64,000 bases of DNA, taken from contig NZ_JAQQWT010000010.1 in the NCBI RefSeq assembly GCF_028610705.1, forward strand, positions 1 through 64,000. Reading direction: 5' to 3'. Source of the DNA: Halalkalibacter alkalisediminis (GTDB lineage Bacteria > Bacillota > Bacilli > Bacillales > Bacillaceae_D). Below the pieces are notes generated by a model. It was not told where the DNA came from, did no database searches, and worked only from the letters and a program-made list of their open reading frames with translations. Shown piece by piece: positions 51,873-60,835 of the stretch (its first letter is position 1; each line of letters starts with the position of its first letter). The position numbers and the translations under genes are program-made.

Positions 51873-51923
51873 TCATATTTTCTTTAGCCAATCTAATTTA
51901 GAATCCTTCTCTATAACAGACAT
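51873..51923 (-). CDS. 16-residue short ORF upstream of the trpS promoter
   Basis: An ATG at 51923 with GAGGAGGAG nine bases upstream opens MSVIEKDSKLDWLKKI, then TGA. A TATAAT lies about 40 bases further upstream. The ribosome-binding site is as strong as any in the window, but the peptide is tiny. It may be the start of a lost gene or a true small peptide. It lies before the trpS promoter, so it is not the T-box leader peptide. Confidence 0.35.
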   Translation of the reverse strand: MSVIEKDSKLDWLKKI

Positions 51924-52024
51924 ACTCACTCCTCCTCGGGTAAATCGGATATTATAACATATTATAAAAACAGAAAAGTAGATCGTTTAACCATGTGAAC
52001 CAAACGAGCCACAAGGTGAAATGT

Positions 52025-52660
52025 TTATAGAAGTGATTTTTTCCAAGCTACAGACAACTCATTTAAGTTGAGCAATACGTGCTTATCTCTTTCGTTGTTT
52101 TGATCTTGATAGGTAGTGTGATTAACTACTTTAATGCTTACATCTGATTTCCGCTCCGTAAGTACACATCGATCCTTCACTGATACGTAACCTTCTTTTA
52201 ACACTCTTAGATAATAACCCGAATATCCTGTTTGCTGGATGAGTAAGGGAAGTTTTGGTTCTTGATGCCGTTTCGCCACTTTATAGCAAGGTCTTCGTGG
52301 TTGACTTACTTGGACGACCGCCTCTCCCCACTGCCAGATGTCTCCAATATGTGTATCCTTCTCCACCATACCAGCTAAGGTCATATTCTCTCCAAAAGAG
52401 CCAATAGGAAAGGTCTTTTCTAATTCTTTTTCCCAGTAGGCGTAATGTTCAATCGGATATATGCAAACGGCTTTATCTATTCCTCCATGATTCACAAGAT
52501 CTGCTTGTTGGTCTCCCTCAAGTCCCGTTTTTGACAAAAATAAACTTTTTTCAGAAACTGAATTTTTATAGATTGCTGAAATGATCTTCTTATCACCATC
52601 CCCACCAATATTTTGACTTACACCAATATTGAGCGAGAGAATCGTTCCCATCTGCTGCAT
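52025..52660 (-). CDS. MOSC-domain protein (YiiM-like)
   Basis: A 211-residue protein with a MOSC beta-barrel (about 15-160): GLEGDQQADLVNHGGIDKAV, YPIEHYAYWEKEL, GSFGENMTL and QPRRPCYKVAKRH, whose Cys is the conserved candidate sulfur or molybdenum ligand. A C-terminal 3-alpha domain follows. YiiM-type proteins reduce N-hydroxylated base analogues using molybdenum cofactor. This protein could share the Mo-cofactor economy with the molybdoenzyme at 5 kb, but there is no operon link. The ATG follows GGAGG at seven bases. Confidence 0.88.
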   Translation of the reverse strand: MQQMGTILSLNIGVSQNIGGDGDKKIISAIYKNSVSEKSLFLSKTGLEGDQQADLVNHGGIDKAVCIYPIEHYAYWEKELEKTFPIGSFGENMTLAGMVEKDTHIGDIWQWGEAVVQVSQPRRPCYKVAKRHQEPKLPLLIQQTGYSGYYLRVLKEGYVSVKDRCVLTERKSDVSIKVVNHTTYQDQNNERDKHVLLNLNELSVAWKKSLL

Positions 52661-52800
52661 AAAATGACCTCCAGTAATGAACTATTCCTATTATTCGACA
52701 CACTTTAATGATCTTCCTTTAAAATCTTTCTTATCTACGTAGGGTATAAATATTCCCTCAAAGGTAAATATTGTAATAAGTCTGAAAAGGAGGTTACCAT

Positions 52801-52971
52801 ATGGATGTCGATATGACAGCTGAACAAGTACTGATGACCATTCAACAATTAAATGCTGCAGGTGAGAGTTTAAACAAAAAGAAAGTAAAAAAATCACATC
52901 CGCAATTAATGAGAAGTGCGCTACACTATTTTCCTGATTGGGATCATGCCATCGAACGTAGCGTGATGTAA
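52801..52971 (+). CDS. Small hypothetical protein, 56 residues
   Basis: The ATG at 52801 follows AAGGAGGTTACCAT, a perfect ribosome-binding site. The peptide starts MDVDMTAEQVLMTIQQLNAA and contains LNKKKVKKSHPQLMRSALHY, then FPDWDHAIERS. The closing Y-F-x-W-x-x-A-I pattern resembles a motif found in small helical DNA-associated domains, but I cannot assign a family. It is divergent from the MOSC gene and followed by a terminator. Confidence 0.65.
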   Translation: MDVDMTAEQVLMTIQQLNAAGESLNKKKVKKSHPQLMRSALHYFPDWDHAIERSVM

Positions 52972-53014
52972 CGGTTGTTAGTGGTAATTACAACCATATG
53001 AGTAACCAGCGAGT

Positions 53015-53046
53015 AGCAAGCAAATCCTTTTGCTTGCTTTTTGTTT
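53015..53046 (+). terminator. Terminator of the 56-residue gene
   Basis: AGCAAGCAAA and TTTGCTTGCT pair around TCCT, followed by TTTTG. Confidence 0.75.
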
Positions 53047-53143
53047 TTCTTAATAAGCCTTTTACAAAAACAAACAGACTAGTCGGTCAGCTATTTTTCC
53101 TTTATAGTAAAGATATCTTTATTTATAGAAGGGAATTTTTGAT

Positions 53144-53962
53144 ATGACATACAAAATGATTGTGCTTGATTTAGATGACACACTTCTACGTGATGACCAT
53201 ACGATTTCTGACCGAACGAAAAATGCTTTAATGGCGGCACAAGAACAAGGAGTAAAAGTGGTATTAGCTTCGGGCAGACCTACTTTTGGAATGAATAATA
53301 TTGCAGAAGAACTTAAGCTACATGAATATGGAAGTTATATTTTATCTTTTAACGGTGCAAAGATTATTGATGCAAAAACAAGTGAGGAACATTTCAGTAG
53401 TACTCTTTCTCCGGAAATGGTCCATCGTTTGTATGAACTTAGCCAGGCTGAGGGAGTTGGCATTCATACCTATGTTAATGATTGGATCATCACAGAAAAT
53501 GAGCATCCTTTTACATTGAAGGAAGGAGAAATTACGGGACTTCCAATAAAAAAAGTAACAAGCTTTGTTGACTCTGTTATTGCTCCCGTTGTAAAAGTGC
53601 TGATGGTAGAAGACCCTGAAAAACTCATTAAAGTCGAAGAGAAACTAAAACAAGAATTTAAGGGCACCCTTAGTATCATGCGCTCAAAGCCTTATTTTTT
53701 AGAGTTTCTTGAAGAAGGTGTTACAAAAGGTTCTAGTTTAAATGCTCTTATCCAAACTCTTGGCATCAAGCGTGAGGAAGTCATTGCAATGGGCGATAGT
53801 TATAACGATCTAGCTATGATTGAGTTTGCTGGCCTTGGGGTCGCCATGGGGAATGCACCTGAGGACATTAAAGAAGCTGCTGATTATGTGACTGATTCAA
53901 ATATGAATGACGGTGTCGCTATGGTAGTCGAGGAATTTATTTTAGCAAAAGTTGCTAAATAA
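53144..53962 (+). CDS. HAD-superfamily phosphatase, Cof/YidA type
   Basis: A 272-residue HAD hydrolase with C2 cap: motif I VLDLDDTLLRDD (nucleophile Asp), motif II VVLASGRP, Lys in motif III and motif IV VIAMGDSYNDLAMIEFAG. Enzymes of this class dephosphorylate sugar phosphates, flavin or phosphorylated cofactors in the cytoplasm, and the specificity cannot be told from sequence. The ATG follows GAAGGGAAT at usual spacing. Single gene with its own terminator. Confidence 0.93.
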   Translation: MTYKMIVLDLDDTLLRDDHTISDRTKNALMAAQEQGVKVVLASGRPTFGMNNIAEELKLHEYGSYILSFNGAKIIDAKTSEEHFSSTLSPEMVHRLYELSQAEGVGIHTYVNDWIITENEHPFTLKEGEITGLPIKKVTSFVDSVIAPVVKVLMVEDPEKLIKVEEKLKQEFKGTLSIMRSKPYFLEFLEEGVTKGSSLNALIQTLGIKREEVIAMGDSYNDLAMIEFAGLGVAMGNAPEDIKEAADYVTDSNMNDGVAMVVEEFILAKVAK

Positions 53963-53975
53963 TGTGTATAGGGTC

Positions 53976-54000
53976 ATCTATGATGGATGACCCTATTATT
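53976..54000. terminator. Terminator after the HAD gene
   Basis: TAGGGTCATC and GGATGACCCTA pair around TATGAT, between convergent genes. Confidence 0.8.
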
Positions 54001-54006
54001 TTCAGT

Positions 54007-54192
54007 TTAAATAAAAATCCAAATAAGAGCTATTACAACCGCTACCAATGGAATTAATGCGATATAAATAAAAGATAATTTGGCAATGTTTTTATTTTTT
54101 TCGTAATCTGGATCCACTGCTTGAGTCAGCATTAATGTGACAACCAGAGCAACCATGCACACAACAATAGCTAAAACAATCATAAAATTCAT
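54007..54192 (-). CDS. Small two-helix membrane protein, 61 residues
   Basis: Residues 3-24 and 38-60 are transmembrane helices, joined by a charged loop DPDYEKNKNIAKL. The ATG is preceded by AGGGGTGA. Not assignable to a named family with confidence. It lies 28 bp downstream of exoA-type gene on the same strand, so it may be co-transcribed. Confidence 0.6.
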   Translation of the reverse strand: MNFMIVLAIVVCMVALVVTLMLTQAVDPDYEKNKNIAKLSFIYIALIPLVAVVIALIWIFI

Positions 54193-54220
54193 AGAGTCAC
54201 CCCTTAAAATCTCCTTACTC

Positions 54221-54976
54221 TTACATTGACAATTCTAAAGCAATCGGACAATGGTCACTACCTAAAACCGTAGAATGAATGTCTGCATTCACTAAGTTAT
54301 CTCTTAATCGATTGGAAACAATAAAATAATCAATTCTCCACCCGATATTTCTTTCTCTTACTTTATTCATATAGGACCACCAAGTATAAGAAAGTTCTTG
54401 CGTCGGATAAAAATACCGAAATGTATCCACAAAACCTGATTCAAGTAATTTGGTCATTTTTTCTCTTTCTTCTTCTGTGAATCCTGAGTTTTTCTTATTT
54501 GATTTAGGATTTTTTAAATCGATCTCTGTGTGAGCCACGTTAAGGTCGCCACATAGAACAACTGGTTTAACTGCATCTAATTCAATAAGATACTGACGGA
54601 ACCTATCTTCCCATTCCAAACGATAATCAAGCCTAGCTAAATCCCGTTTTGCATTAGGCGTATATACATTGACGAGATAGAAATCAGTATATTCTAACGT
54701 GATTACTCTACCTTCTTTTTCTTCAAATTCTTCACCTAGCCCGTATTGCACCTTAAGTGGCTTTATTTTTGAAAAAACAGCCGTTCCCGAATACCCTTTT
54801 TTCTCCGCGTCATTCCAAAATTGATGGTAGCCTTCTAACTCAAGAGTAATTTGTTCTTGCTGACACTTTGTTTCTTGTATGCAAATAATATCAGCATTCA
54901 CATCCTTAAAGTAATCTAAAAAACCTTTCGTTATACAAGCACGAATACCATTTACATTCCAAGATATGAGTTTCAT
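54221..54976 (-). CDS. exoA: Exodeoxyribonuclease III / AP endonuclease
   Basis: A 251-residue EEP-fold nuclease that cuts at abasic sites and degrades 3' ends in base-excision repair. Motifs: KLISWNVNGIRAC, IQETKCQ (metal-binding Glu), DLNVAHTEIDL, WWSYMNKVRERNIGWRIDYF and GSDHCPIALEL (catalytic Asp-His). Length matches B. subtilis ExoA (252). The ATG follows AGGAGTAGG. Confidence 0.96.
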   Translation of the reverse strand: MKLISWNVNGIRACITKGFLDYFKDVNADIICIQETKCQQEQITLELEGYHQFWNDAEKKGYSGTAVFSKIKPLKVQYGLGEEFEEKEGRVITLEYTDFYLVNVYTPNAKRDLARLDYRLEWEDRFRQYLIELDAVKPVVLCGDLNVAHTEIDLKNPKSNKKNSGFTEEEREKMTKLLESGFVDTFRYFYPTQELSYTWWSYMNKVRERNIGWRIDYFIVSNRLRDNLVNADIHSTVLGSDHCPIALELSM

Positions 54977-55091
54977 AGTTTGTCCCTACTCCTTATATAA
55001 TACAGAAATTCAACATTATCCTTTATGTGAGAATTTATCAATATCTACTATTATAGTTTAATCGTTCAGCAAAACAAAATAATACGAACAA

Positions 55092-55125
55092 AAGGCTACT
55101 GAAAAAGGTTATTCAGTAGCCTTAA
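55092..55125 (-). terminator. Terminator of the 108-residue gene
   Basis: AAGGCTACTGAA and TTCAGTAGCCTT pair around AAAGGTTA, with T-run on both strands; downstream of the leftward gene at 55203. Confidence 0.8.
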
Positions 55126-55202
55126 AACAAAAAGTGCAATGTGTGGAAACATTGCTCCACCTTCATTCCCTCCAAATTTAGTTCGTTCTTTTTTTCAATA
55201 CA

Positions 55203-55529
55203 TCATTTATGCTCCAACAATTGATTCATCTGCTCACTTGCCTCATTCTCATTATTAAAAAATTGTCCTAAATAAAAATCAGTTAAAAGAGGTATCATTT
55301 TCTCCTGCAGGAACTCTGAGCCTGTCTTTAACGAGTCAACTCCTGTTTCCGCAAGGTCCTCAGGGGCAATATTAAATAAAAAAACAGCTGCCATACTAAC
55401 AACGATTAACACTACTGTAAATTTAAACAAGATTTTCAGAAGGGAAACAAGGAGGAATACAGCAATGATACTTCCAATAATTATAAGCCAATTTGATTGT
55501 GTATGAAATAATTCAGCTAAATGTTCCAC
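55203..55529 (-). CDS. Hypothetical membrane protein, 108 residues
   Basis: Two adjacent hydrophobic segments (about residues 13-32 and 36-54) are followed by an acidic C-terminal half. No family is recognised. The ATG has GGAGGAGC at good distance. It has its own terminator downstream. Confidence 0.6.
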   Translation of the reverse strand: MEHLAELFHTQSNWLIIIGSIIAVFLLVSLLKILFKFTVVLIVVSMAAVFLFNIAPEDLAETGVDSLKTGSEFLQEKMIPLLTDFYLGQFFNNENEASEQMNQLLEHK

Positions 55530-55834
55530 AGCTCCTCCTTTAATGTTTATCCGAGCGAATTCTTAGTAACACAGTGTTCACAAGTTCATCTAGCCTTAAA
55601 CATTAGATGATCAATCGTTCTTTTGCCTATTTTCATCATCATACCGACCTCCTCTAGAGATGTAAATCCTAAATGGTCAAATAGCCACCTACGAAAGAGA
55701 GTTAACCTTCTACACCTTCGCTATCTGAAACGCAAATATTTTCACGCATAAAAAATTGCCCAAATCCCTCTTATAAATCTTTCTTTATTAGGGACAATAA
55801 GAAAATATTGATCATAATAATGGAGGAATTACAA
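55530..55834. other. Intergenic region with a short ORF
   Basis: On the minus strand a strong AGAGGAGG precedes ATGATGATGAAA (about 55646), giving MMMKIGKRTIDHLMFKAR, then a stop. If the stop were read through, a CEHC motif would follow. It may be the start of a decayed gene. Nothing else is supported. Confidence 0.3.
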
Positions 55835-56698
55835 ATGGCCTTTTTCACTAAATCACCTGAAAAACCGTTTGCCAGAAGTGAATATGACGTCTTACGTCAA
55901 GTTATCTTATGTAAGCCTGAATTTATGACGATTCGTGACGTAATTAACGAAACTCAAAAAAAATTCAAAGATGAAGGCATTCACATTGAATTGGCGATGG
56001 CACAACACAAAAAATTTGTACAAACATTAGAGGATCATGATGTAGATGTCATCATTTTGCCTTCTTTAAAAATGTTCCCTGAACAAGTGTTCACTCGTGA
56101 CATCGGTTTTACATTTGGTCATATCCTTTTTGTTGCTGAAATGGCAAATAAATTGCGCCAAGGTGAAGAAGAGGTATTAAAGGGATGGTTAGAGAAAGAA
56201 GATATTTCTTATTTTAATTTAAGAGGAGATAAAATTGAGGGTGGCGATGTGATTGTTAATGGCGAAACCATTTATGTCGGCCTCAGTGACCGCACAAACC
56301 AACAAGCGATTGACCATCTTCAAAGCATTTTACCTCATTATGAAGTGGTAACTGTTCCGTTTACAGAGAAATACTTGCACTTAGATTGTGTATTCAACAT
56401 TATTTCACCAACAGAGGCCCTTTATTACCCAGGTGCCTTCACACAAAAAGAAATCAAAATTTTATCAAGCCGTTTTGAATTAATTGAGGTATCAGAGGAA
56501 GAACAATTTACTTTAGGAACAAATGTGCTCTCCATAGGAAATAAGAAAATATTTAGTTTACCGGTCAATACGAATGTTAACCAAGAATTAAGAAACCGAG
56601 GCTTTGAAGTCATTGAAGTCGATATTACGGAAATCATAAAATCTGGTGGCTCTTTCAGATGTTGTACTCTTCCCATTTTACGAGACGGTGACAAATAA
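55835..56698 (+). CDS. DDAH-family amidinohydrolase (YkgA-like)
   Basis: A 287-residue protein of the guanidino-group-modifying superfamily (dimethylarginine dimethylaminohydrolase, arginine deiminase). Visible elements: RDIGFTFGH, EGGDVIV, KYLHLDCVFNII (catalytic His) and SGGSFRCCTLP, whose Cys is the nucleophile. It would hydrolyse a guanidino or amidino compound, giving citrulline-like products; the substrate is unproven. The ATG at 55835 follows TGGAGGAA and gives the length of B. subtilis YkgA; a frame extension to 55808 is leader. Confidence 0.88.
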   Translation: MAFFTKSPEKPFARSEYDVLRQVILCKPEFMTIRDVINETQKKFKDEGIHIELAMAQHKKFVQTLEDHDVDVIILPSLKMFPEQVFTRDIGFTFGHILFVAEMANKLRQGEEEVLKGWLEKEDISYFNLRGDKIEGGDVIVNGETIYVGLSDRTNQQAIDHLQSILPHYEVVTVPFTEKYLHLDCVFNIISPTEALYYPGAFTQKEIKILSSRFELIEVSEEEQFTLGTNVLSIGNKKIFSLPVNTNVNQELRNRGFEVIEVDITEIIKSGGSFRCCTLPILRDGDK

Positions 56699-56704
56699 TA
56701 ATAC

Positions 56705-56729
56705 AGGTGTAGTCACTACTACACCTGCT
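56705..56729 (+). terminator. Hairpin after the DDAH-like gene
   Basis: CAGGTGTAGT and ACTACACCTG pair around CACT just after the stop codon; the following T-run is weak. Confidence 0.6.
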
Positions 56730-56789
56730 TGGTTGTAACTAAGAAGGGACGCCTATTAACCTTTAATCTTGTTCTAAGGAGCAGAAATT

Positions 56790-57698
56790 TTGAGAAGACG
56801 CTACCGAAACCTTGATCATATAGAAAATCGTGTTAACCCATTCAAACTCGTTTCTTATTTTTATAATCGGAATAAAGGAAAAGATCTAAAAGAAAGAATT
56901 GAAGTTAATCAAACTAAACGCTCCATCAAAGCTAGTAAGAGAATGCACTATACATGGATTGGTCACTCCACCTTTTTCATTCAGATGAATGGATTAAATA
57001 TATTAACGGATCCTGTTTTCTCAAACAGGATGGGACTGGAAAAACGATTAGTTCCACCTGGTATTTCAGTACATGAACTACCAGATATAGATGCCGTCCT
57101 TATCTCACATGCTCACTATGATCATTTAGAATTTTCCTCATTGAAAAAATTAACAGGCAATCCATTCTTCTTTGTCCCTATTGGATTAAAAAACATGTTT
57201 AAGAAACGAGGTTATCTCCGTGTTTGGGAAGCGAACTGGTGGGAGCATCTACATTTTAAAGGTTTAGATTTTCATTTCGTTCCAGCTCAGCACTGGAGTA
57301 GACGGAGATTGTTTGATAAAAACAAGGCACATTGGGGCGGTTGGGTTATAAGAGATAGACAAAAAGAAATCGCCCATTACTTCGTAGGTGATTCAGCTTA
57401 CTTCCGTGGATTTGAAGAGATTGGAAAAATGTTTGATATTGATGTAGTCTTCATGCCTATTGGTGATTACGAACCAGATTGGTTATCTGGTCTTACACAT
57501 ATTAGTCCTGAAAAAGCAGTACAAGCTTTTAAAGACTTAAATGCACAAAGGTTTGTCCCTATGCATTACGGCACTTATCGCCTTTCGATGGATACAGGAC
57601 CGGAAGCATTAAGACAATTATATAAGGAATGGGAAAAACAACAGCTTTCTAAGGAGAAGTTAAATGTTCTTAAGATAGGAGAAATGAACACTTACTAG
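56790..57698 (+). CDS. Metallo-beta-lactamase-fold hydrolase (NAPE-PLD/UlaG-like)
   Basis: A 302-residue MBL-fold enzyme: TWIGHSTFFIQMNGLNILTDP, the metal motif LISHAHYDHLEF, a distal PAQHWSRRRLFDKN and HYFVGDSAYFRGFEEI, then PMHYGTYRL with the last His ligand. The layout resembles N-acyl-phosphatidylethanolamine phospholipase D-like proteins, which in bacteria have unknown substrates. Starts at a TTG (56790) with AAGGAG eight bases upstream. It is followed by a strong terminator. Confidence 0.88.
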   Translation: MRRRYRNLDHIENRVNPFKLVSYFYNRNKGKDLKERIEVNQTKRSIKASKRMHYTWIGHSTFFIQMNGLNILTDPVFSNRMGLEKRLVPPGISVHELPDIDAVLISHAHYDHLEFSSLKKLTGNPFFFVPIGLKNMFKKRGYLRVWEANWWEHLHFKGLDFHFVPAQHWSRRRLFDKNKAHWGGWVIRDRQKEIAHYFVGDSAYFRGFEEIGKMFDIDVVFMPIGDYEPDWLSGLTHISPEKAVQAFKDLNAQRFVPMHYGTYRLSMDTGPEALRQLYKEWEKQQLSKEKLNVLKIGEMNTY

Positions 57699-57795
57699 TA
57701 GCTAGAATGCTTGGATTTAAATTCTCTCCAAAAAGATAGACAGTTTATTTTAATAAAACCTCTTTGTCCAGTAATCAATATATGATATACCAAAA

Positions 57796-57836
57796 TAAAA
57801 AGGAGAAGTTGATTGCTCAACTTCTCCTTTTTATAT
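57796..57836 (+). terminator. Terminator after the MBL gene
   Basis: AAAAGGAGAAGTTGA and TCAACTTCTCCTTTT form a perfect 15-bp stem around TTGC, followed by TATA. Confidence 0.9.
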
Positions 57837-58118
57837 TAAATTTTCTGCCTTTTAACCCCACCACTATGACTATAAAAATAAATTCGAATCAATCGAGAAT
57901 GTAAGGTTTTCGCGCTCACGTTTTAATGCTAACTAATAATCATTTGTTAAGACTGAAAATGATTTACCTGTTGGCTTCCATAAATAAAACGATAAAGACC
58001 CAGCATACTATAGCAAATCTTTTCTTGTATTCCTTTTTTATTGATGACATTCAGCCTAGAAATATTTATACATATCTTGCATAGAATATATAGGTTACCT
58101 AAAGAAGGGAGAGGCAAG
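57837..58118. other. Intergenic region, nothing identified
   Basis: AT-rich DNA upstream of a small gene. Possible -10 TAGAATAT around 58081-58089. No other structure or coding signal seen. Confidence 0.4.
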
Positions 58119-58292
58119 ATGGATTTAACGGAAAAACAATTCTCACGATTAAGTCGAAAATCACTTTATACTCTAGAAAAATTACAGCAACAATATACAC
58201 AAGAATTTGGAGAATTTATTACAAAGGAAGAGTTAATGGCACTAATCGTTCGATATTCCCGTGAAAAAATGACTAATAATGAAAAAAATTGA
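58119..58292 (+). CDS. Small helical protein, 57 residues
   Basis: The ATG at 58119 follows GGGAGAGGC. The protein starts MDLTEKQFSRLSRKSLYTLE and reads as two amphipathic helices rich in Lys, Gln and Glu. The Spo0E phosphatase motif is not present. It is followed by a terminator (GGCTATTGAAAAG with CTTTTCAGTAGCC, about 58299-58341). Confidence 0.55.
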   Translation: MDLTEKQFSRLSRKSLYTLEKLQQQYTQEFGEFITKEELMALIVRYSREKMTNNEKN

Positions 58293-58298
58293 CCAAAA

Positions 58299-58346
58299 AA
58301 GGCTATTGAAAAGTCGTTTAACACCTTTTCAGTAGCCTTTTTTCTT
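58299..58346. terminator. Terminator between the small helical gene and the YfhP-like gene
   Basis: AAAAAAGGCTATTGAAAAG and CTTTTCAGTAGCCTTTTTT form a long stem with one G-U pair around a loop; T-runs occur on both strands between convergent genes. Confidence 0.85.
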
Positions 58347-58384
58347 GGTCCACTTGCCTTTTACGTAATAGTCTTCATTGATTT

Positions 58385-59263
58385 TTATTGGAATTCAATG
58401 TATTCAAATAAAAATGATTCGCCATTCCTATAAAAGCGTGGATCAAAAATCCCCAACTTTTGATCCGTTTCCACCACCACAACAAAAGGAGACCATTGTT
58501 TTAAAACTTCCGCTTTTGGATTTTCTTGAAAAAGTAATTCTAAATCCGCATCCTCATGAGAGTAAAGGGTCTCTCTTGAGTCTTTTCCCCGCCATATCGT
58601 TGCATCATAAATCGTAACCGTTTCATTCTCTTTCCCTATTAATGAAAATTGGCCTGGCGCAAATCCAGCAGAAAGGGCAACCTCCTGATATTGACCTTTA
58701 GCTTCATTGAGTAAAAGATACCCTTGGATACTTTGGAGACTGACATGAAAAACAATAACAAGCCAAACGATTTTCCAGATTCGATGCCTTGGAAAATTTT
58801 TTTTCATTCGTATGACTAAAAACCCGGCAAACATGACAAACCAGATAAAGAAATCCACAATCGATATAACGCCAAAGCTAACTCTAATGTCAGAAAAAGG
58901 TTCGAATGCCCCTGTCCCCCACGCATTTAACGAATCCGATGCATTATGTATGAACACATTTAATAGCGCTAAATAATAAATCATCCGGTCTTTGCGCTTC
59001 CAGATTAGATAAGAGACTACATAAATAAGCAAAGCCCATATAGGAGCTAAAAAGAAAGAATGAGTTAAGCCCCTATGCCACATCTGCTCCATAATTCTTC
59101 CCGTTTCTGTGACACTTGCTACTACATCTATATCTGGAATTTGACTTGCTGCAATCGCTGAGAATAACAAAGCTTTTTTCGTTTGACGATCCATTTCACC
59201 TTTGTTCACTGCTCCATATGATGTTAGCCCAAAAAGAGCGTGAGTAATTGTATCCATATCCAT
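58385..59263 (-). CDS. YfhP/YdjM-family membrane-bound metal-dependent hydrolase
   Basis: A 292-residue membrane protein with MDTITHALFGLTSYGA, DIDVVASVTE and WHRGLTHSFF, the His/Asp motifs of DUF457-type membrane hydrolases. There are about four membrane helices (residues 60-180) and a C-terminal beta-rich domain. YfhP of B. subtilis belongs to this family and has been linked to regulation next to a DNA glycosylase gene; here no such neighbour exists. The ATG pair follows TAAGGTAG. Enzymatic activity is a family prediction only. Confidence 0.83.
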   Translation of the reverse strand: MDMDTITHALFGLTSYGAVNKGEMDRQTKKALLFSAIAASQIPDIDVVASVTETGRIMEQMWHRGLTHSFFLAPIWALLIYVVSYLIWKRKDRMIYYLALLNVFIHNASDSLNAWGTGAFEPFSDIRVSFGVISIVDFFIWFVMFAGFLVIRMKKNFPRHRIWKIVWLVIVFHVSLQSIQGYLLLNEAKGQYQEVALSAGFAPGQFSLIGKENETVTIYDATIWRGKDSRETLYSHEDADLELLFQENPKAEVLKQWSPFVVVVETDQKLGIFDPRFYRNGESFLFEYIEFQ

Positions 59264-59461
59264 CTACCTTATCCATTATTTGATTCCCGTAATTTTGCTT
59301 TTACCTAAGCGCGTATGAACCTTTAGAATAGAGAAGCTTTTTAAAATAATCCTTACTACTTATCATATCTCTCCTACCCTTATTTTCCAAATGAAGGGCT
59401 CTAACTTCTTACATAAACGAATGTCTTTCATCGAACAATAATGTAAGAATGAGGAGTGATT

Positions 59462-60835
59462 ATGATGAAAACAAAAGCTGGTGAACAATCAGAAAAAAAG
59501 TTGCGATGGTGGGAATTATCCTTATTAGGCGTAGCTGGGACGATCGGAACAGGTTTTTTTCTCGGTTCAAGTATTGCTATTGATATGGCCGGTCCCTCTG
59601 TTCTTTTAGCTTTTGCATTAGCCGCAGTTGGGACTTATTTCGTTTTTGAAGCATTGGCAAAAATGACAATAGCAGATCCTCAAAAAGGCTCTTTCCGATC
59701 ATATGCTAAAAACGCTTATGGGCGCTGGGCTGGTTTTAGTAGCGGTTGGGTTTATTGGCTTTCTGAAATGCTCATTATGGGTAGTCAAATGACGGCTCTA
59801 TCGATCTTTACTCGGTTTTGGTTCCCAAACATTCCGTTGTGGGTATTTGCGTGCGTATACGCCGCTCTGGGCATCCTTGTTATACTAGTTGGAACTAAGA
59901 GCTTTGACCGAGTAGAAAACCTTCTAGCAGTACTTAAAATTGCTGCTATTTTAATGTTTATCATTTTAGCTGCACTTGCTTTATTTGGTATATTGGGCGA
60001 AGGAACAGCTAATGTTACGACTCCTCGAACATATGGATCCATTTTTCCAAATGGGATAACTGGCTTATTACCTGCTTTCATATATGGGTTCTATGGATTT
60101 GCCGGAATTGAAATAATGGGGTTACTCGCCGTAAGACTAAAAAATATGAAAGACGCTCCCAAATCAGGGAAAGTCATGCTTTTTGTCTTAGCTATTATTT
60201 ATATTGCTTCCGTGGGACTAGCCTTACTCATGGTATCATGGAATGATTTCACAATTGAGCAAAGTCCGTTTGTTACAGCACTTAATGCGTTCAACATTCC
60301 GTATGTAAATCACTTTTTCAATGGAGTATTCATCATAGCCGGTTTTTCAACAATGGTCGCTTCATTATTTGCGGTTATTCGTATACTTGTCACACTGGCT
60401 GAAGACCATGATGCGCCGACTGTGTTTTCTAAGAGAGTAGGTAAAAGCATTGCTCTACCTGCTATTGGGTTAACAGCCGCAGGAATGGTGGTATCCATTA
60501 TTTTGGCTATTGTCATCCCTGGACGACTGTATGAATATGTCACAACCGCAGCAGGAATTATGTTGTTATACAACTGGTTATTTATACTCGGGTCATTTGG
60601 TCGCTTACTTGATCTGACAACAAAAGATAAGATCAAACAGATGTTAGGTTTCATTTTAGTACTTCTAGGTGTCATAGGAACAGTATTCCACACAACGAGC
60701 CGACCAGGTTTTTTTATCAGCTTAGCTTTTATCGTTGTTGTTGCCATCGTAACACTAATCATGCGTCATTTTTGGAAAAAATCTCAAGATGATCAGCCAC
60801 CTGACCAACCATCTTTATTTTCTAAAGTAAAATAA
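59462..60835 (+). CDS. APC-family amino-acid permease
   Basis: A 457-residue transporter of the amino acid-polyamine-organocation superfamily with 12 predicted helices. The first helix carries GVAGTIGTGFFLGSS, the unwound substrate-binding region, and FAGIEIMGLLAVR is the conserved TM6 motif. It resembles the YbxG/AnsP/proline permease group; the exact amino acid is uncertain. The ATG follows GAGGAG. Its last 14 bases overlap the 3' end of the convergent LysE-type exporter gene. Confidence 0.92.
   Translation: MMKTKAGEQSEKKLRWWELSLLGVAGTIGTGFFLGSSIAIDMAGPSVLLAFALAAVGTYFVFEALAKMTIADPQKGSFRSYAKNAYGRWAGFSSGWVYWLSEMLIMGSQMTALSIFTRFWFPNIPLWVFACVYAALGILVILVGTKSFDRVENLLAVLKIAAILMFIILAALALFGILGEGTANVTTPRTYGSIFPNGITGLLPAFIYGFYGFAGIEIMGLLAVRLKNMKDAPKSGKVMLFVLAIIYIASVGLALLMVSWNDFTIEQSPFVTALNAFNIPYVNHFFNGVFIIAGFSTMVASLFAVIRILVTLAEDHDAPTVFSKRVGKSIALPAIGLTAAGMVVSIILAIVIPGRLYEYVTTAAGIMLLYNWLFILGSFGRLLDLTTKDKIKQMLGFILVLLGVIGTVFHTTSRPGFFISLAFIVVVAIVTLIMRHFWKKSQDDQPPDQPSLFSKVK

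Noticed and set aside
58041-58118. N-terminal extension of the 57-residue protein
   Set aside because: The extension has no ribosome-binding site, whereas the ATG at 58119 has GGGAGAGG at proper distance.
58119-58292. Spo0E-type aspartyl-phosphate phosphatase
   Set aside because: Size fits but the conserved SxxxD motif is missing.
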